Program-made: the position numbers and the translations under genes | NCBI RefSeq assembly: GCF_013177315.1 | Contig: NZ_CP053661.1 | Span: forward strand, 930,001-994,000 | Source: Thermoleptolyngbya sichuanensis A183 | Lineage (GTDB): Bacteria > Cyanobacteriota > Cyanobacteriia > Elainellales > Elainellaceae | Reading direction: 5' to 3' | Length of the DNA: 64,000 bases | Notes under the pieces: model-generated | What the model saw: the letters and a program-made list of their open reading frames with translations, nothing else | Told to the model about the DNA's origin: nothing | The model's database searches: none | In this document: positions 1-8,766 of the stretch, one piece after another | Numbering within the stretch: the stretch's first letter is position 1 | How the letters are laid out: each line of letters begins with the position of its first letter

Positions 1-1016
1 GCGATCGCCTCCTGCACCTGCGCTTGCAGCCGATCTAGTTCCTTTAGGTAAATCTCGGCTTTGGCCGGGTGGCGATTCCAGTCAATTTGCTCCGGCGGCA
101 GATGCAGATGCAAGAAGCAAACGGGATGGCGATCGCGCGGCAGCGTCCGGCGAAACGCGCCCAGGATCGTCTGCTCCAGTTCTGGAAGCTGAACGACCCG
201 CCCATTCACTGCCACCTTTACCCAATCTGGGCGGCGGCGATGGCAGCGGTCGGGTAGACCAATCAGGAATGTGGAGCGCGGGGGATGGGGCGTGCTGGCA
301 TCCTCACCACTCCCATCCGCCCTCAACCCAACTCCCAACTCAACCTCCACCAAATCCCCCGGCTGCACGTCCCGCAGGATTTGGGGCAGGATCTGTCTCG
401 CCGTCTGGCTGGCCCACAGGCTAAACCAGGGGCGATCGCCCTGCTGAACCACCCACGTCACCTGCGGATGGCCCAGCGCCAGATGATAGACCACCTGCTG
501 GATGGCGCGGAGTTGTTGGGTCATCGGCGGCAATCCCTCGCGGCGGGGCAGCCAGTTGCCAAACAGGTGCGAAACCGTGACCACCGTGCCAGGGGCGATC
601 GCCACCGTGGTTTCCAAGACGGGGTTGCCCTGGCAGTCGTAGCGCACCCACCAGCCTTCCGTCGAGCCTGCTAGACGGCTGCCAATTTCCAGATCGGCTA
701 ATTGCGCCAAACTATGCAGCGCCTCGCCCCGAAAGCCCAGACTGCGGATGTTCCACAAGTCTTCGCTAGCGTGAATTTTGCTGGTGCTGTGGGGCGCGGC
801 TGCTCGGCGCAAATCGGTATGGCTCATGCCGCTGCCATTGTCCGCCACGCGCAGCGACCACCGCTCGGGCCATACGGCAATGCTGACGTGAGTTGCGCCC
901 GCGTCCAGCGCGTTTTCCGCCAGCTCTCGCACCACCGCCCCCAGCGAGTCGATCACCTCGCCCGCTGCAATGAGATTGACGACTGCTTCTGAAAGGGGCT
1001 GGATGGATTGCGTCAT
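1..1016 (-). CDS. mutL: DNA mismatch repair protein MutL, N-terminal part
   Basis: The gene starts at the ATG at 1016 and runs off the left edge, leaving about 338 N-terminal residues. The translation carries the GHKL ATPase signatures of MutL in order: IAAGEVI near residue 16, ELAENALDAGA, VADNGSGM, STSKI and FRGEAL, then the transducer-like end with NRHPAKAEIYL. MutL couples MutS mismatch recognition to strand processing through ATP-driven dimerisation. The usual ELVENS is ELAENA here, a mild change. The C-terminal dimerisation/endonuclease part lies outside the window, so completeness cannot be judged. Confidence 0.95.
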   Translation of the reverse strand, partial: MTQSIQPLSEAVVNLIAAGEVIDSLGAVVRELAENALDAGATHVSIAVWPERWSLRVADNGSGMSHTDLRRAAAPHSTSKIHASEDLWNIRSLGFRGEALHSLAQLADLEIGSRLAGSTEGWWVRYDCQGNPVLETTVAIAPGTVVTVSHLFGNWLPRREGLPPMTQQLRAIQQVVYHLALGHPQVTWVVQQGDRPWFSLWASQTARQILPQILRDVQPGDLVEVELGVGLRADGSGEDASTPHPPRSTFLIGLPDRCHRRRPDWVKVAVNGRVVQLPELEQTILGAFRRTLPRDRHPVCFLHLHLPPEQIDWNRHPAKAEIYLKELDRLQAQVQEAI

Positions 1017-1134
1017 CCGGTTTGCTGGGTCAAGACAGAACCCCTAACATTTTGCCTAATTTTGCAATTTACGGGTTAACCTCGATCTTTCGATCCACCC
1101 TCCAAACGCGCCAATCCAAACTCGCCAATCGCTA

Positions 1135-1223
1135 GTGTCCTTAGTTTTTCGCCACTTCGATCTGGCGACCGCTATGGCTGCTCTTGATTGGTCATTTTGG
1201 GGGTGGCGAATAAATCGGGACAC
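1135..1223. mobile_element. 89-bp MITE-like element with TA target duplication
   Basis: The ends are imperfect inverted repeats of about 21 bp: the left begins GTGTCC and ends TTCGCCAC, and the right end read in reverse gives GTGTCCCGATTTATTCGCCAC with a few mismatches. A TA dinucleotide flanks each side (1133-1134 and 1224-1225), the target duplication of IS630/Tc1-mariner elements. It has no coding capacity. It lies in the gap between mutL and smpB. Assignment to an IS630-type parent is inferred from the TA duplication; no parent copy is in the window. Confidence 0.6.
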
Positions 1224-1243
1224 TAACCAAAATCGAAAATCAA

Positions 1244-1279
1244 CATTCCCACCTATCGCTTCATTCCCACCTATCGCTT
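1244..1279. repeat. 18-bp perfect tandem duplication over the smpB 3' end
   Basis: The unit CATTCCCACCTATCGCTT occurs twice back to back. The inner copy contains the smpB stop codon and last codons; the outer copy lies just downstream. Confidence 0.85.
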
Positions 1280-1735
1280 CATTGCCCGCTGCATCTCTCG
1301 CTTGGCTTGCTTCTGCTTCAGGTCTTCGCGCTTATCGTGCAGCTTTTTGCCGCGTGCCAGCGCCAGAGAAACTTTGACCCAGCCGCGCTTGAGGTACATT
1401 TTCAGCGGCACCAGGGTCAGGCCCTGCTGTTCGACTTTGCCAATCAGTTTGCGAATTTCCTGGCGGTGCATCAGCAGCTTGCGGGTGCGGCGGGGGTCGT
1501 GGTTGAAATATTGGCTGGCGGTGTCATGGGGTGAAATGTGGACATTGTGCAGCCATACTTCGCCGTTGCGGATGAGGGCGAAGCCGTCGCGCAGGTTGGC
1601 CTTGCCCGCCCGCACAGACTTGACCTCTGTGCCGACTAGCTCAATGCCGGCCTCAAAGGTTTCCAGAATCTCGTATTCAAACCGAGCTTGTCGGTTTTCT
1701 GCCACCACTTTGTAGCCGTCGCCGTTGTCTGCCAT
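1271..1735 (-). CDS. smpB: SsrA-binding protein SmpB
   Basis: SmpB binds tmRNA (SsrA) and places it in stalled ribosomes for trans-translation. The 154-residue protein shows the family core: NRQARFEYEILETFEAGIEL, GTEVKSVRAGKANLRDGF and HDPRRTRKLLMH, then the basic tail KKLHDKREDLKQKQAKRE that mimics the codon-anticodon stem. I chose the ATG at 1735 rather than an in-frame TTG at 1759 because the product then has the usual length. It lies 33 bases downstream of the YciI-like gene on the same strand, so co-transcription is likely. The final codons sit inside an 18-bp tandem duplication. Confidence 0.96.
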   Translation of the reverse strand: MADNGDGYKVVAENRQARFEYEILETFEAGIELVGTEVKSVRAGKANLRDGFALIRNGEVWLHNVHISPHDTASQYFNHDPRRTRKLLMHRQEIRKLIGKVEQQGLTLVPLKMYLKRGWVKVSLALARGKKLHDKREDLKQKQAKREMQRAMKR

Positions 1736-1768
1736 GCGCTCTCGCTCAAAATTACCCAACGCCTTGTG

Positions 1769-2035
1769 TTACTCGACCACGATTTTCCACTCGTGTAGCT
1801 CGTAGCTGACGCAGCCATTTTGCACTAGTGGGTCTTGCGCCACGATCGCCCTAGCTTCTTCCATCGAGTCTGCCTGAAACAGCAGCATTCCTCCGCCCCG
1901 CTCGGCCCAGTACCCGGTTTTAGCCTGATGCCCTTTGGCGATCAGGTCACGGACAAACTGCTTGTGGGCTGGCACAGATTGATCAAACGTTGCCTTGTCC
2001 ACAAGCCCTTTTTCGATCTTGACGAACCAGGGCAT
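1769..2035 (-). CDS. YciI-family (YCII-related) small protein
   Basis: An 88-residue protein of the dimeric ferredoxin-like alpha/beta fold seen in YciI. It begins MPWFVKIEKG, has a central helix with HKQFVRDLIAKGHQAKTG, the strand AERGGGMLLFQADSMEEA, and a late segment IVAQDPLVQNGCVSYELHEW. The order strand-helix-GG-strand-DPL matches the family. YciI proteins have been linked to small-molecule dehydration or dehalogenation chemistry, but most members, this one included, have no proven substrate. It is directly upstream of smpB. Confidence 0.8.
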   Translation of the reverse strand: MPWFVKIEKGLVDKATFDQSVPAHKQFVRDLIAKGHQAKTGYWAERGGGMLLFQADSMEEARAIVAQDPLVQNGCVSYELHEWKIVVE

Positions 2036-2226
2036 GGTGAAGCTGCAAAGAAACAGAGGAGACAGGACGGCAGGAGACAGAACAAAGCGCGATCGCCCTA
2101 TGGGGCAACCGTTTCGCCCAGCATTGGCTCAGGGACTTGCTGCTCCACGCCAGAATGTCGGCCAAATGAATCGACCGGACTTCCAGGATATCGCGATCGC
2201 CCACTATCTGGGGTTATGCGCTGGGC

Positions 2227-5200
2227 TTAAGAAAACGTAGAGAAGGGCGATCGCCCAGGGTTCACATCCTGCGACTGGGGCGACACCTCGACTGGGGGCA
2301 CTGGAGGCGGCTCTGGCTGCGTCAATTCTGTCCAGAGCGATCGCCCAATCAGCGCCAAGATCCATGCCAGCAGCGCCAGCAGCACCCCATACAGCAGATT
2401 GGTGGCGCGTGCGCCAGACGCTTCTGCCTGTTCCCCAGCCTCCGACTCATCGACTGTGGCCAGGGCTGGCGGATGGGGAGCGCTCGCGGGGTAGGCAAAG
2501 GTATCCTCTGGCGGGGGCGGCGCAGGCGGAATGCCGTAGTTCCAGCCTTCCTCAGCAGAACTGAGCGGCGAAACGGGCGGATTTGCAGAGGCAGCGACCT
2601 CGCTAGCCAGCCAATCCAATTCCTCGCGGTCGAGTTCTGGCGACTGGGGCACAGTGCCAAACGAAGTTCCCGGATAGGTGCTGGGATCTAGCAGGATGGT
2701 CGCTTCATCGTCGTCCTCCAGACCAAACGTGGTTTCGGGCAGCGGGTCTGGCTCGTTCTGCCAATCGGCTGCGGGTGCATCCAGGTCAAACTCGTCTGTT
2801 CCATCCAGCCCAAAGTCATCTCTGCCAGCCGCTTCTGCTTCAGAGGGCTGAAACTCTTTACTCCCCAAGCTTTCCAGCCCCAGCCCCAGGTTATCCATCT
2901 CGACGCCACCGGACTCATCCAGGTCATCAACTAGCAGTTCCGACGGCAGCGTTTCTTCGCCAGAAGGCATCAGTTCTGTGGGAGCCGTTTCGTCTTCGAG
3001 GGTGAACTCGTTGGCTGGGGCACTGTCGTAGATGTTGTCAAAGGCAATCTCATCAAACTCAACGCCAGAAAGGGGTACGTCGAGAAAGTCGGGCGCGTCT
3101 GGCTCATCGTCCCGAATTTCAGACGAGGGAATCTCGGTGGGCAGTTGCGAGAGGGGAATGTCTGAGGTTTCCTCAAAGGTTTCCTCAAACAAATCGTTAT
3201 CCAGCAGGCTGTCCGAGCCATCGGCAGGGTCAAGATCATTCACACTGTCCAAGCTGTCCAAGTTATCCAGGCTATCCAGGTTGTCCAAATTTTCCAGATC
3301 AAAGCCAACATCACCCGCAGCAGCAGGCGGAGAGGATTCTGGGGAGATGCTGTCTGCCACCGACTCAAAGTACAGGTCTTGGGCTTCTAGCTCTAGATCC
3401 TGCGCCAGTTCTAGGGACTCTGGGGCGATCGCCCGCGACCCCTCATCCTCCAACAGGCCCACCCCAGCAGCATCCAGCAGAGAGCCATTCAGCGTGACAT
3501 CAATGGCAAATTCGGGCGGTAGCTCACTCAGCCAGGGCGCAGAATCTCCCGCAGGCGCAAAAATCGGCGCAGCAGGAGACTCTGCAAAATCCGCCGGGAA
3601 GGGCGCAGGAGCAGACTCGCGCCCAAAGGTTTCGTCAAATTCGCTGGGTTCCGCCATCGGCAGCGCAGTCTCCCAGTCGCCACTGGTCAATTCGTCGGTA
3701 GCAAACTCGCTGTTGGCAAACTCATTGTCCAACTCTAGTGCGTCTGGTTCTGCCGCTGCCTCGAACGTTGGTTCCGCAGGCTCCGCCGGATCGGCAGTAA
3801 AGTCTGACAGGTTTTCTCCGGTCAAGTTGCCAAACTCCAGATCAGCATCCCAATCATCACCGCCTTCGGTCGTCACGGGTGGCAGTTGGATGTCATCCAG
3901 ATCCAGGTCGAGGGAGATTTCTTCGGCAACGTAGGGCGGTGGAGTTGGGGCTGGCTCGTCAAAGTCCGTAGAACTGCCGCCTTCGTCAAATGAGGATTCT
4001 GGTAGCAGGTCGTCAAACTGAGCTTCGGTTTCAAATCCAGCGGCGATCGCCCCCAAATCATCCTCCTGCCAACTGTTCGCGGCTGGCTCGCCCGTCGCGA
4101 ACAGTCCTGCAAAATCCCTTTCCAGATCACCAGAATCACCAGACACAGAGGATTCGCTGAATAGCTCTGAACCGCTCGCGTCAAAGTCAAAATCGGCATC
4201 GCTCAGCGAAGCATCGTCAAAGTTCGGGCTACCGAATTCTGTGCTGCCAAACTCGGGATTGCCAAACTCGGTATTGTCGAATTCTGTGCTACCGAGTCCC
4301 ATATCACCCAACCCTGCATCCTCCGGGGTTGATGGGGCTGAGTCCCCAAAGTCCAGGTTTTCCAGACCCGACAATGGCTCACTGGCGCTTGACGGGGTGC
4401 TGAGTTCGTCAAAGTCCGTCAGCGGGAAATCGACCTGTTCGGGAGTCAGATCGAAACTGCTGTCCAACGTCGAACTGGATGGCTCCAGATCGGGCAAGCC
4501 AAGGTCAAACTCGTCCGCGTTACTCAATGGCTCCATCAATGGCTCCATCGAAAAATCGGATGAGAAATCGGACGACAAATCGGCAGATAGGTCAAACTCG
4601 TCTGGTTCCAGCCCCATGCCAGGACGGGATTCTCCAGTCACCGCATCGGTTCCCAAAAACTCGTCGCCCAACTGCGCCAGATCCCCTTCGAGAGAACCGA
4701 GATCGCTGAGCATGTCATCGGGCCCGTCGAGCGACCAATCTTGTGTCGATTCCAATGCATTGAGATCCGAGAGCCGCGCATCGCCTGACGGTTCGTGCAT
4801 TTCTGCGTCGGCGGGTGTGCTAGTTTCAAAGGCGCTGTCGAAAGAACCCGTGCCCTGGTCAAATTCTGAAAAATCGCTGCCCAGATCTGGGGCAGGCAAG
4901 CTGCCTTCTAGTCCGTCCAGATCTTCCAGTCCGTCCAGTCCGCTTAGTTCCAGGTCGTTGTCTAGCCCCGCGCCAAGGCCGGTTTCTAGGGCATTATCTA
5001 GGTCATCAAAGGAGTCTAGCCCCAGATCGCCAGATTGCAAATCTGCCATCGGGTCGGGTTCTAGACCCGCACCCAAATCCAGATCTGCCAGCAGATCGTC
5101 GCCCAGATCGCCTGACAAGTCGCCTGAGATGGGATTTTCAGGGGCGATCGCCCCCAGCGAAAAATCCCCCGAAAAATCGTCGCCCAGAGCGGGCAAGTCG

Positions 5201-5724
5201 CCCGATGTGAACTCATCCTCAAAATCCAGCGGGGGGGGTTCCAACGACAAGCCCTCTGGCTCGAAGGTGAGATCCGGTGGCGGCGCAGTCAGTTCTGAGA
5301 GAATATCGCCGACGGGGTTGGGGGCGGGCGCAATGTCGTCTAGCCCGTCGAGGGAAATGCCTGCATCGTAGGGCGGGGCAGTAGGTTCTGATGGCTCCAA
5401 ATCACCCAACCCTAAATCGCCCAAATCGGTGACCTCGATTTGTAAGTCCTGCGTCCAGGCAGGTTCGGCCATGCCAAACTGCTGCCCGGCAATCTTGACC
5501 AACTGGATTGAGGACACACCCAGGTTGCTGATGCCGTTCTGCACAAACGCAGTAAGTACCTGGCGATTGGGCACCTGCTCTGCTTGCAGCGTGACATACA
5601 GGCAGGCTCCCTGGCGATCGACCGAGGCGGTCATGCCGCGCGGCTGTAGGGAGCGATTCATGAGCGTGGCGATCGCCTGTGGGTCACCTTGCTTCGCGAG
5701 TTCAAGCAGGTTCGTTTGTGCCAT
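2227..5724 (-). CDS. Giant acidic low-complexity protein with C-terminal membrane anchor
   Basis: A 1165-residue protein. Residues 1-95 look folded (MAQTNLLELAKQGDPQAIAT through FGMAEPAWTQDLQIEV), resembling an N-terminal module seen in other cyanobacterial proteins. Residues 100-1080 are very rich in Asp, Glu, Ser, Leu, Gly and Pro. Local repeats include alternating LDNLDSLDN units near residue 810 and FGNPEFGSTEFGSPNF units near residue 480. Near the C-terminus one hydrophobic helix (NLLYGVLLALLAWILALIGR) is followed by a short Pro-rich tail. The layout suggests a tail-anchored protein with a long disordered acidic region facing one compartment. I do not know its function. The upstream sequence GGATGAGAT gives a plausible ribosome site for the ATG at 5724. 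Confidence 0.8.
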   Translation of the reverse strand: MAQTNLLELAKQGDPQAIATLMNRSLQPRGMTASVDRQGACLYVTLQAEQVPNRQVLTAFVQNGISNLGVSSIQLVKIAGQQFGMAEPAWTQDLQIEVTDLGDLGLGDLEPSEPTAPPYDAGISLDGLDDIAPAPNPVGDILSELTAPPPDLTFEPEGLSLEPPPLDFEDEFTSGDLPALGDDFSGDFSLGAIAPENPISGDLSGDLGDDLLADLDLGAGLEPDPMADLQSGDLGLDSFDDLDNALETGLGAGLDNDLELSGLDGLEDLDGLEGSLPAPDLGSDFSEFDQGTGSFDSAFETSTPADAEMHEPSGDARLSDLNALESTQDWSLDGPDDMLSDLGSLEGDLAQLGDEFLGTDAVTGESRPGMGLEPDEFDLSADLSSDFSSDFSMEPLMEPLSNADEFDLGLPDLEPSSSTLDSSFDLTPEQVDFPLTDFDELSTPSSASEPLSGLENLDFGDSAPSTPEDAGLGDMGLGSTEFDNTEFGNPEFGSTEFGSPNFDDASLSDADFDFDASGSELFSESSVSGDSGDLERDFAGLFATGEPAANSWQEDDLGAIAAGFETEAQFDDLLPESSFDEGGSSTDFDEPAPTPPPYVAEEISLDLDLDDIQLPPVTTEGGDDWDADLEFGNLTGENLSDFTADPAEPAEPTFEAAAEPDALELDNEFANSEFATDELTSGDWETALPMAEPSEFDETFGRESAPAPFPADFAESPAAPIFAPAGDSAPWLSELPPEFAIDVTLNGSLLDAAGVGLLEDEGSRAIAPESLELAQDLELEAQDLYFESVADSISPESSPPAAAGDVGFDLENLDNLDSLDNLDSLDSVNDLDPADGSDSLLDNDLFEETFEETSDIPLSQLPTEIPSSEIRDDEPDAPDFLDVPLSGVEFDEIAFDNIYDSAPANEFTLEDETAPTELMPSGEETLPSELLVDDLDESGGVEMDNLGLGLESLGSKEFQPSEAEAAGRDDFGLDGTDEFDLDAPAADWQNEPDPLPETTFGLEDDDEATILLDPSTYPGTSFGTVPQSPELDREELDWLASEVAASANPPVSPLSSAEEGWNYGIPPAPPPPEDTFAYPASAPHPPALATVDESEAGEQAEASGARATNLLYGVLLALLAWILALIGRSLWTELTQPEPPPVPPVEVSPQSQDVNPGRSPFSTFS

Positions 5725-5989
5725 ATCTCATCCAGGTTGATCCGTCGCGTGATAACTTTTGCTCTACGATACTTGGAGATAGCCCAGCCGGATCGATTTT
5801 TTTATTGAACCCACTCTAGCCCACAGTCTAAAGTTGCTGCCTGCGATACCGTTTGGTGCCCTGGCTACCAGTAAATCTCTTAAGAAGTTCAAGGAATCTT
5901 AATTAATCGTTATACATACGCTGCTCTAAAACTGCCATTATCCGGCTCTTTACCTAGCTCGTCCACTCGCCCATCCACCTGCCAATCCC

Positions 5990-7579
5990 ATGAGCATCGG
6001 ATACCTTGCCTTCGTCCTCCACGCCCACCTGCCCTTTGTGCGCCACCCAGAGAGCGACTATGTACTCGAAGAAGAGTGGCTCTTTGAGGCGATTACGGAA
6101 ACGTATATCCCATTGCTCCAGGTATTTGAGGGGCTGAAGCGCGATGGCGTTGATTTTAAGCTGACGATGAGCATGACACCGCCGCTGGTGTCGATGTTGC
6201 GCGATCCGCTGCTGCAAGAGCGATACGACATCCACCTCGCCAAGCTCGAAGAACTGGCGGAGATGGAAATTGACCGCAATGCCCACACGGGCCACATGAA
6301 ATATCTGGCAGAACACTATGCTGCCGAGTTTAACAGCGTGCGCCAGGTGTGGGAGCGCTGCAATCATGACTTGGTGGGCGCGTTCAAGGGATTTCTGGAT
6401 TCCAACAACCTCGACATCATTACCTGCGGGGCAACCCACGGCTATCTGCCGCTGATGAAGATGTATCCGCAGGCGGTGTGGGCGCAAATTCAGGTGGCCT
6501 GCGAGAGCTATGAGGAGCATTTTGGGCGATCGCCCAACGGCATCTGGCTACCGGAATGCGCCTACTACGAAGGGGTCGAGCGGATGGTGGCGGATGCGGG
6601 TGTGCGCTACTTCATCACCGACGGCCACGGCATTCTCTACGCCCGTCCCCGCCCCCGCTTTGGCACTTACGCGCCGATTTTCACCGAAACAGGGGTCGCC
6701 GCCTTTGGGCGCGATCACGAATCGTCGCAGCAGGTCTGGTCATCCGAAGTGGGCTATCCCGGTGCGCCAGAATACCGCGAGTTCTACCGCGACCTGGGCT
6801 GGGATGCCGAATATGAATACATCAAGCCCTACATCATGCCCAACGGCCAGCGCAAAAACGTCGGCATCAAGTATCACAAAATTACCGGGCGCGGACTAGG
6901 GCTGAGCGACAAAGATCTCTACGACCCCTACTGGGCGCGAGAAAAAGCAGCAGAACACGCTGGCAACTTCGTCTATAACCGCGAACGCCAGGTCGAACAC
7001 CTGCACGGCATCATGCAGCGCCCGCCCATCATCGTGTCGCCCTACGATGCCGAGCTATTTGGTCACTGGTGGTATGAAGGGCCCTGGTTCCTGAACTATC
7101 TCTTCCGCAAGTCCTGGTTTGACCAACACACCTTCGAGATGACTCACCTCTCCGACTATCTCAAGGCGCACCCGACCCAGCAGGTCTGCCGCCCATCCCA
7201 GTCAAGCTGGGGCTTCAAAGGCTTCCATGAATATTGGCTGAACGACACCAACGCCTGGATTTATCCACATCTGCATAAAGCTGCGGAACGGATGATCGAC
7301 CTGGCCAAACGCGAACCTGCCGATGACCTGGAATGGCGGGCGCTGAACCAGGCAGCGCGGGAGCTGCTGCTGGCGCAATCGTCTGACTGGGCGTTCATCA
7401 TGCGGACGGGGACGATGGTGCCCTATGCGGTGCGTCGGACGCGATCGCACTTGATGCGGTTCAACAAGCTGCGCGAAGACATCCTAGCGGGCAAAATCGA
7501 CAGCGGCTGGCTGGAAAAAGTCGAGGCGATCGACAATATCTTCCCCAATGTGAACTATCGTGTCTACCGACCGCTCTAG
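5990..7579 (+). CDS. GH57 1,4-alpha-glucan branching enzyme-type protein
   Basis: The 529-residue protein is a glycoside hydrolase family 57 member of the branching-enzyme type with a DUF1957-like C-terminus. Conserved regions are visible: HAHLPFVRHPE near residue 11, GATHGYLPL near 146, GIWLPECAYYEG near 184 with the nucleophile Glu at about 189, and SPYDAELFGHWW near 350 with the acid/base Asp at about 352. This spacing matches archaeal GH57 branching enzymes. The enzyme makes alpha-1,6 branches in glycogen, although some family members act differently. It reads away from the acidic-protein gene across a 265-bp divergent gap. Confidence 0.9.
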   Translation: MSIGYLAFVLHAHLPFVRHPESDYVLEEEWLFEAITETYIPLLQVFEGLKRDGVDFKLTMSMTPPLVSMLRDPLLQERYDIHLAKLEELAEMEIDRNAHTGHMKYLAEHYAAEFNSVRQVWERCNHDLVGAFKGFLDSNNLDIITCGATHGYLPLMKMYPQAVWAQIQVACESYEEHFGRSPNGIWLPECAYYEGVERMVADAGVRYFITDGHGILYARPRPRFGTYAPIFTETGVAAFGRDHESSQQVWSSEVGYPGAPEYREFYRDLGWDAEYEYIKPYIMPNGQRKNVGIKYHKITGRGLGLSDKDLYDPYWAREKAAEHAGNFVYNRERQVEHLHGIMQRPPIIVSPYDAELFGHWWYEGPWFLNYLFRKSWFDQHTFEMTHLSDYLKAHPTQQVCRPSQSSWGFKGFHEYWLNDTNAWIYPHLHKAAERMIDLAKREPADDLEWRALNQAARELLLAQSSDWAFIMRTGTMVPYAVRRTRSHLMRFNKLREDILAGKIDSGWLEKVEAIDNIFPNVNYRVYRPL

Positions 7580-7593
7580 TCCACCCCCTCGCC

Positions 7594-7848
7594 ATGCAAA
7601 CGCTTCCGCCGACGCAGGATCAGCGAATCGTTCAATCGGGGCGCACTTGGGAGCAGTTCAAGCTGATCCAGGAAGGCTTTAGAAATGCACTGGGCGTTCG
7701 GCTGTTTTATTTTGATGGAACGATTGAGGTGCTTATGCCTGGGCGAGTTGACTCAGTGTGTTCTGATGGGTCAGACTTCCCGCTTGGATGCCGCCAGAGC
7801 GTTTCAGCAGGGCATCCGCCGCGCTTCGTTCTAACGAGCTTAGGATGA
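7594..7848 (+). pseudogene. Truncated Uma2-family (DUF820) endonuclease fragment
   Basis: The first 50 or so residues (TWEQFKLIQEGF, LFYFDGTIEVLMPG) are the N-terminal strand-turn region of the Uma2/DUF820 restriction-endonuclease-like fold, very common in cyanobacteria. After LMPG the sequence loses all family resemblance and ends at residue 84. The PD-(D/E)XK catalytic half (PDL...EVVSP...Y) is missing. It begins 14 bases after the GH57 stop. I call it a 3'-truncated remnant. Confidence 0.7.
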
Positions 7849-7911
7849 GCTTAGGATTAGCTTTGTTCCGCAAATTTGTCCTAGCTCAAGCAGCCAAATC
7901 AAGCAGCCAGA

Positions 7912-8217
7912 TCAAGCGGACAGTTGCAGCGTGCGGGAGGGCTGGCTGTCGGCGTGCAGCGCGGCAATCGGAGACAACAGCATATTCACGATTGCATCGC
8001 TCGACTCTAGCATGCCCTCTTGGGTAATGTGGCAGGTCTTCCACCAGTCGGCCTTGTGGCGGTGCAGCGCTGCCAGCATTTGGGAATAGCGGCCACCGCG
8101 CTCATCCACCACGCGGCACGACATCCGCAGATAGGACACGACTCTCAGTTGCAGAGGCACATCAGTCTGCTGAAGCTTTTGGCGGATAGTTTGCAATTTT
8201 GCGTCTAGGCGAGTCAT
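7912..8217 (-). CDS. Hypothetical 101-residue protein
   Basis: It begins MTRLDAKLQTIRQKLQQTDV, with a well-placed AGAGGA ribosome site ahead of the ATG at 8217. The protein looks mostly helical, with charged N-terminal helices and a central HRHKADWWKTCHITQEGM segment. No signal peptide or membrane span is seen. I do not recognise the family. It is convergent with the truncated Uma2 gene. The good start signal and absence of a competing frame support a real gene. Confidence 0.6.
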   Translation of the reverse strand: MTRLDAKLQTIRQKLQQTDVPLQLRVVSYLRMSCRVVDERGGRYSQMLAALHRHKADWWKTCHITQEGMLESSDAIVNMLLSPIAALHADSQPSRTLQLSA

Positions 8218-8595
8218 GGCAATGTCCTCTTGTTGATTGGAGTGGATTGGAGTTGACTTTGATAAGTTGAATTAGGCTGGGAGGTTGGCTGAAACTGGGA
8301 AATTCGGTCGAAAGCGGTATGCGTGTCTTGGAGCGATGATTCTTTTATAGGATTTTCCCTTGGAGACATCGATATGGAAAAGTTAGGGACTTTGAGGGGT
8401 TTACCGGGGGCGATCGCCCTGCTGGAATCGGAAAAGTTAAGGTCGCTGAATCAAACAAACCGCCGAGACGAAGCACGGGTTGTGCAACCTCTCAGCGGTT
8501 CGCATGGGTTCAGTTCAGAGATAGTGGGCGAGAGATAGTGGGCGATGGAATTCTGATGGAATTCTGGTGGGATTCTCATGGAATTCCCTAGGCAG
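8218..8595. other. Gene-free interval with degenerate tandem repeats
   Basis: No convincing gene. A 71-codon open frame at 8323 has no family resemblance and crosses repeats. At 8517-8544 a 14-bp unit AGAGATAGTGGGCG occurs twice. At 8545-8588 an 11-bp unit of the form ATGGAATTCTG occurs four times with drift. Confidence 0.5.
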
Positions 8596-8766
8596 TGTCT
8601 TAAAACTTTCTAGGTCGTTGATTGCCTTGAGTCGATCCCCCTAAATCCCCCTTATTAAGGGGGACCTCCGGAGTGGTTCGGCTCAGTTCCCCCCTTTTTT
8701 AAGGGGGGCTAGGGGGGATCGAATTTAAGGGGGGATAGAGGGGATCGAAGGATTTTAAAACATGCT
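8596..8766. mobile_element. 171-bp MITE-like element with 8-bp direct repeats
   Basis: The interval is bounded by the same 8 bases, CTAGGCAG, at 8588-8595 and 8767-8774, consistent with a target-site duplication. Inner ends are inverted: TGTCTTAAAA on the left and TTTTAAAACATG on the right. The body holds hairpins of the CCCCCTTATTAAGGGGG type plus further C-run/G-run palindromes, a pattern often seen in cyanobacterial intergenic DNA. It abuts the 3' end of the next gene, whose stop codon lies in the right direct repeat. Confidence 0.6.

Noticed and set aside
4241-5371. 376-codon plus-strand open frame, Ser/Pro-rich
   Set aside because: It is antisense to the giant acidic protein; its Ser/Pro/Arg composition is the mirror of GAT/GAC/GAA/TCG-rich codons and no family resemblance exists. 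The same holds for the 300-codon frame at 3032-3934.
8323-8538. 71-codon frame in the 8.2-8.6 kb gap
   Set aside because: It crosses tandem repeats, lacks a good ribosome site and resembles no family.
8596-8766. Possible CRISPR or attenuator from the repeated C-run hairpins
   Set aside because: There are no regularly spaced identical repeats with unique spacers, and flanking direct repeats fit an inserted element better.
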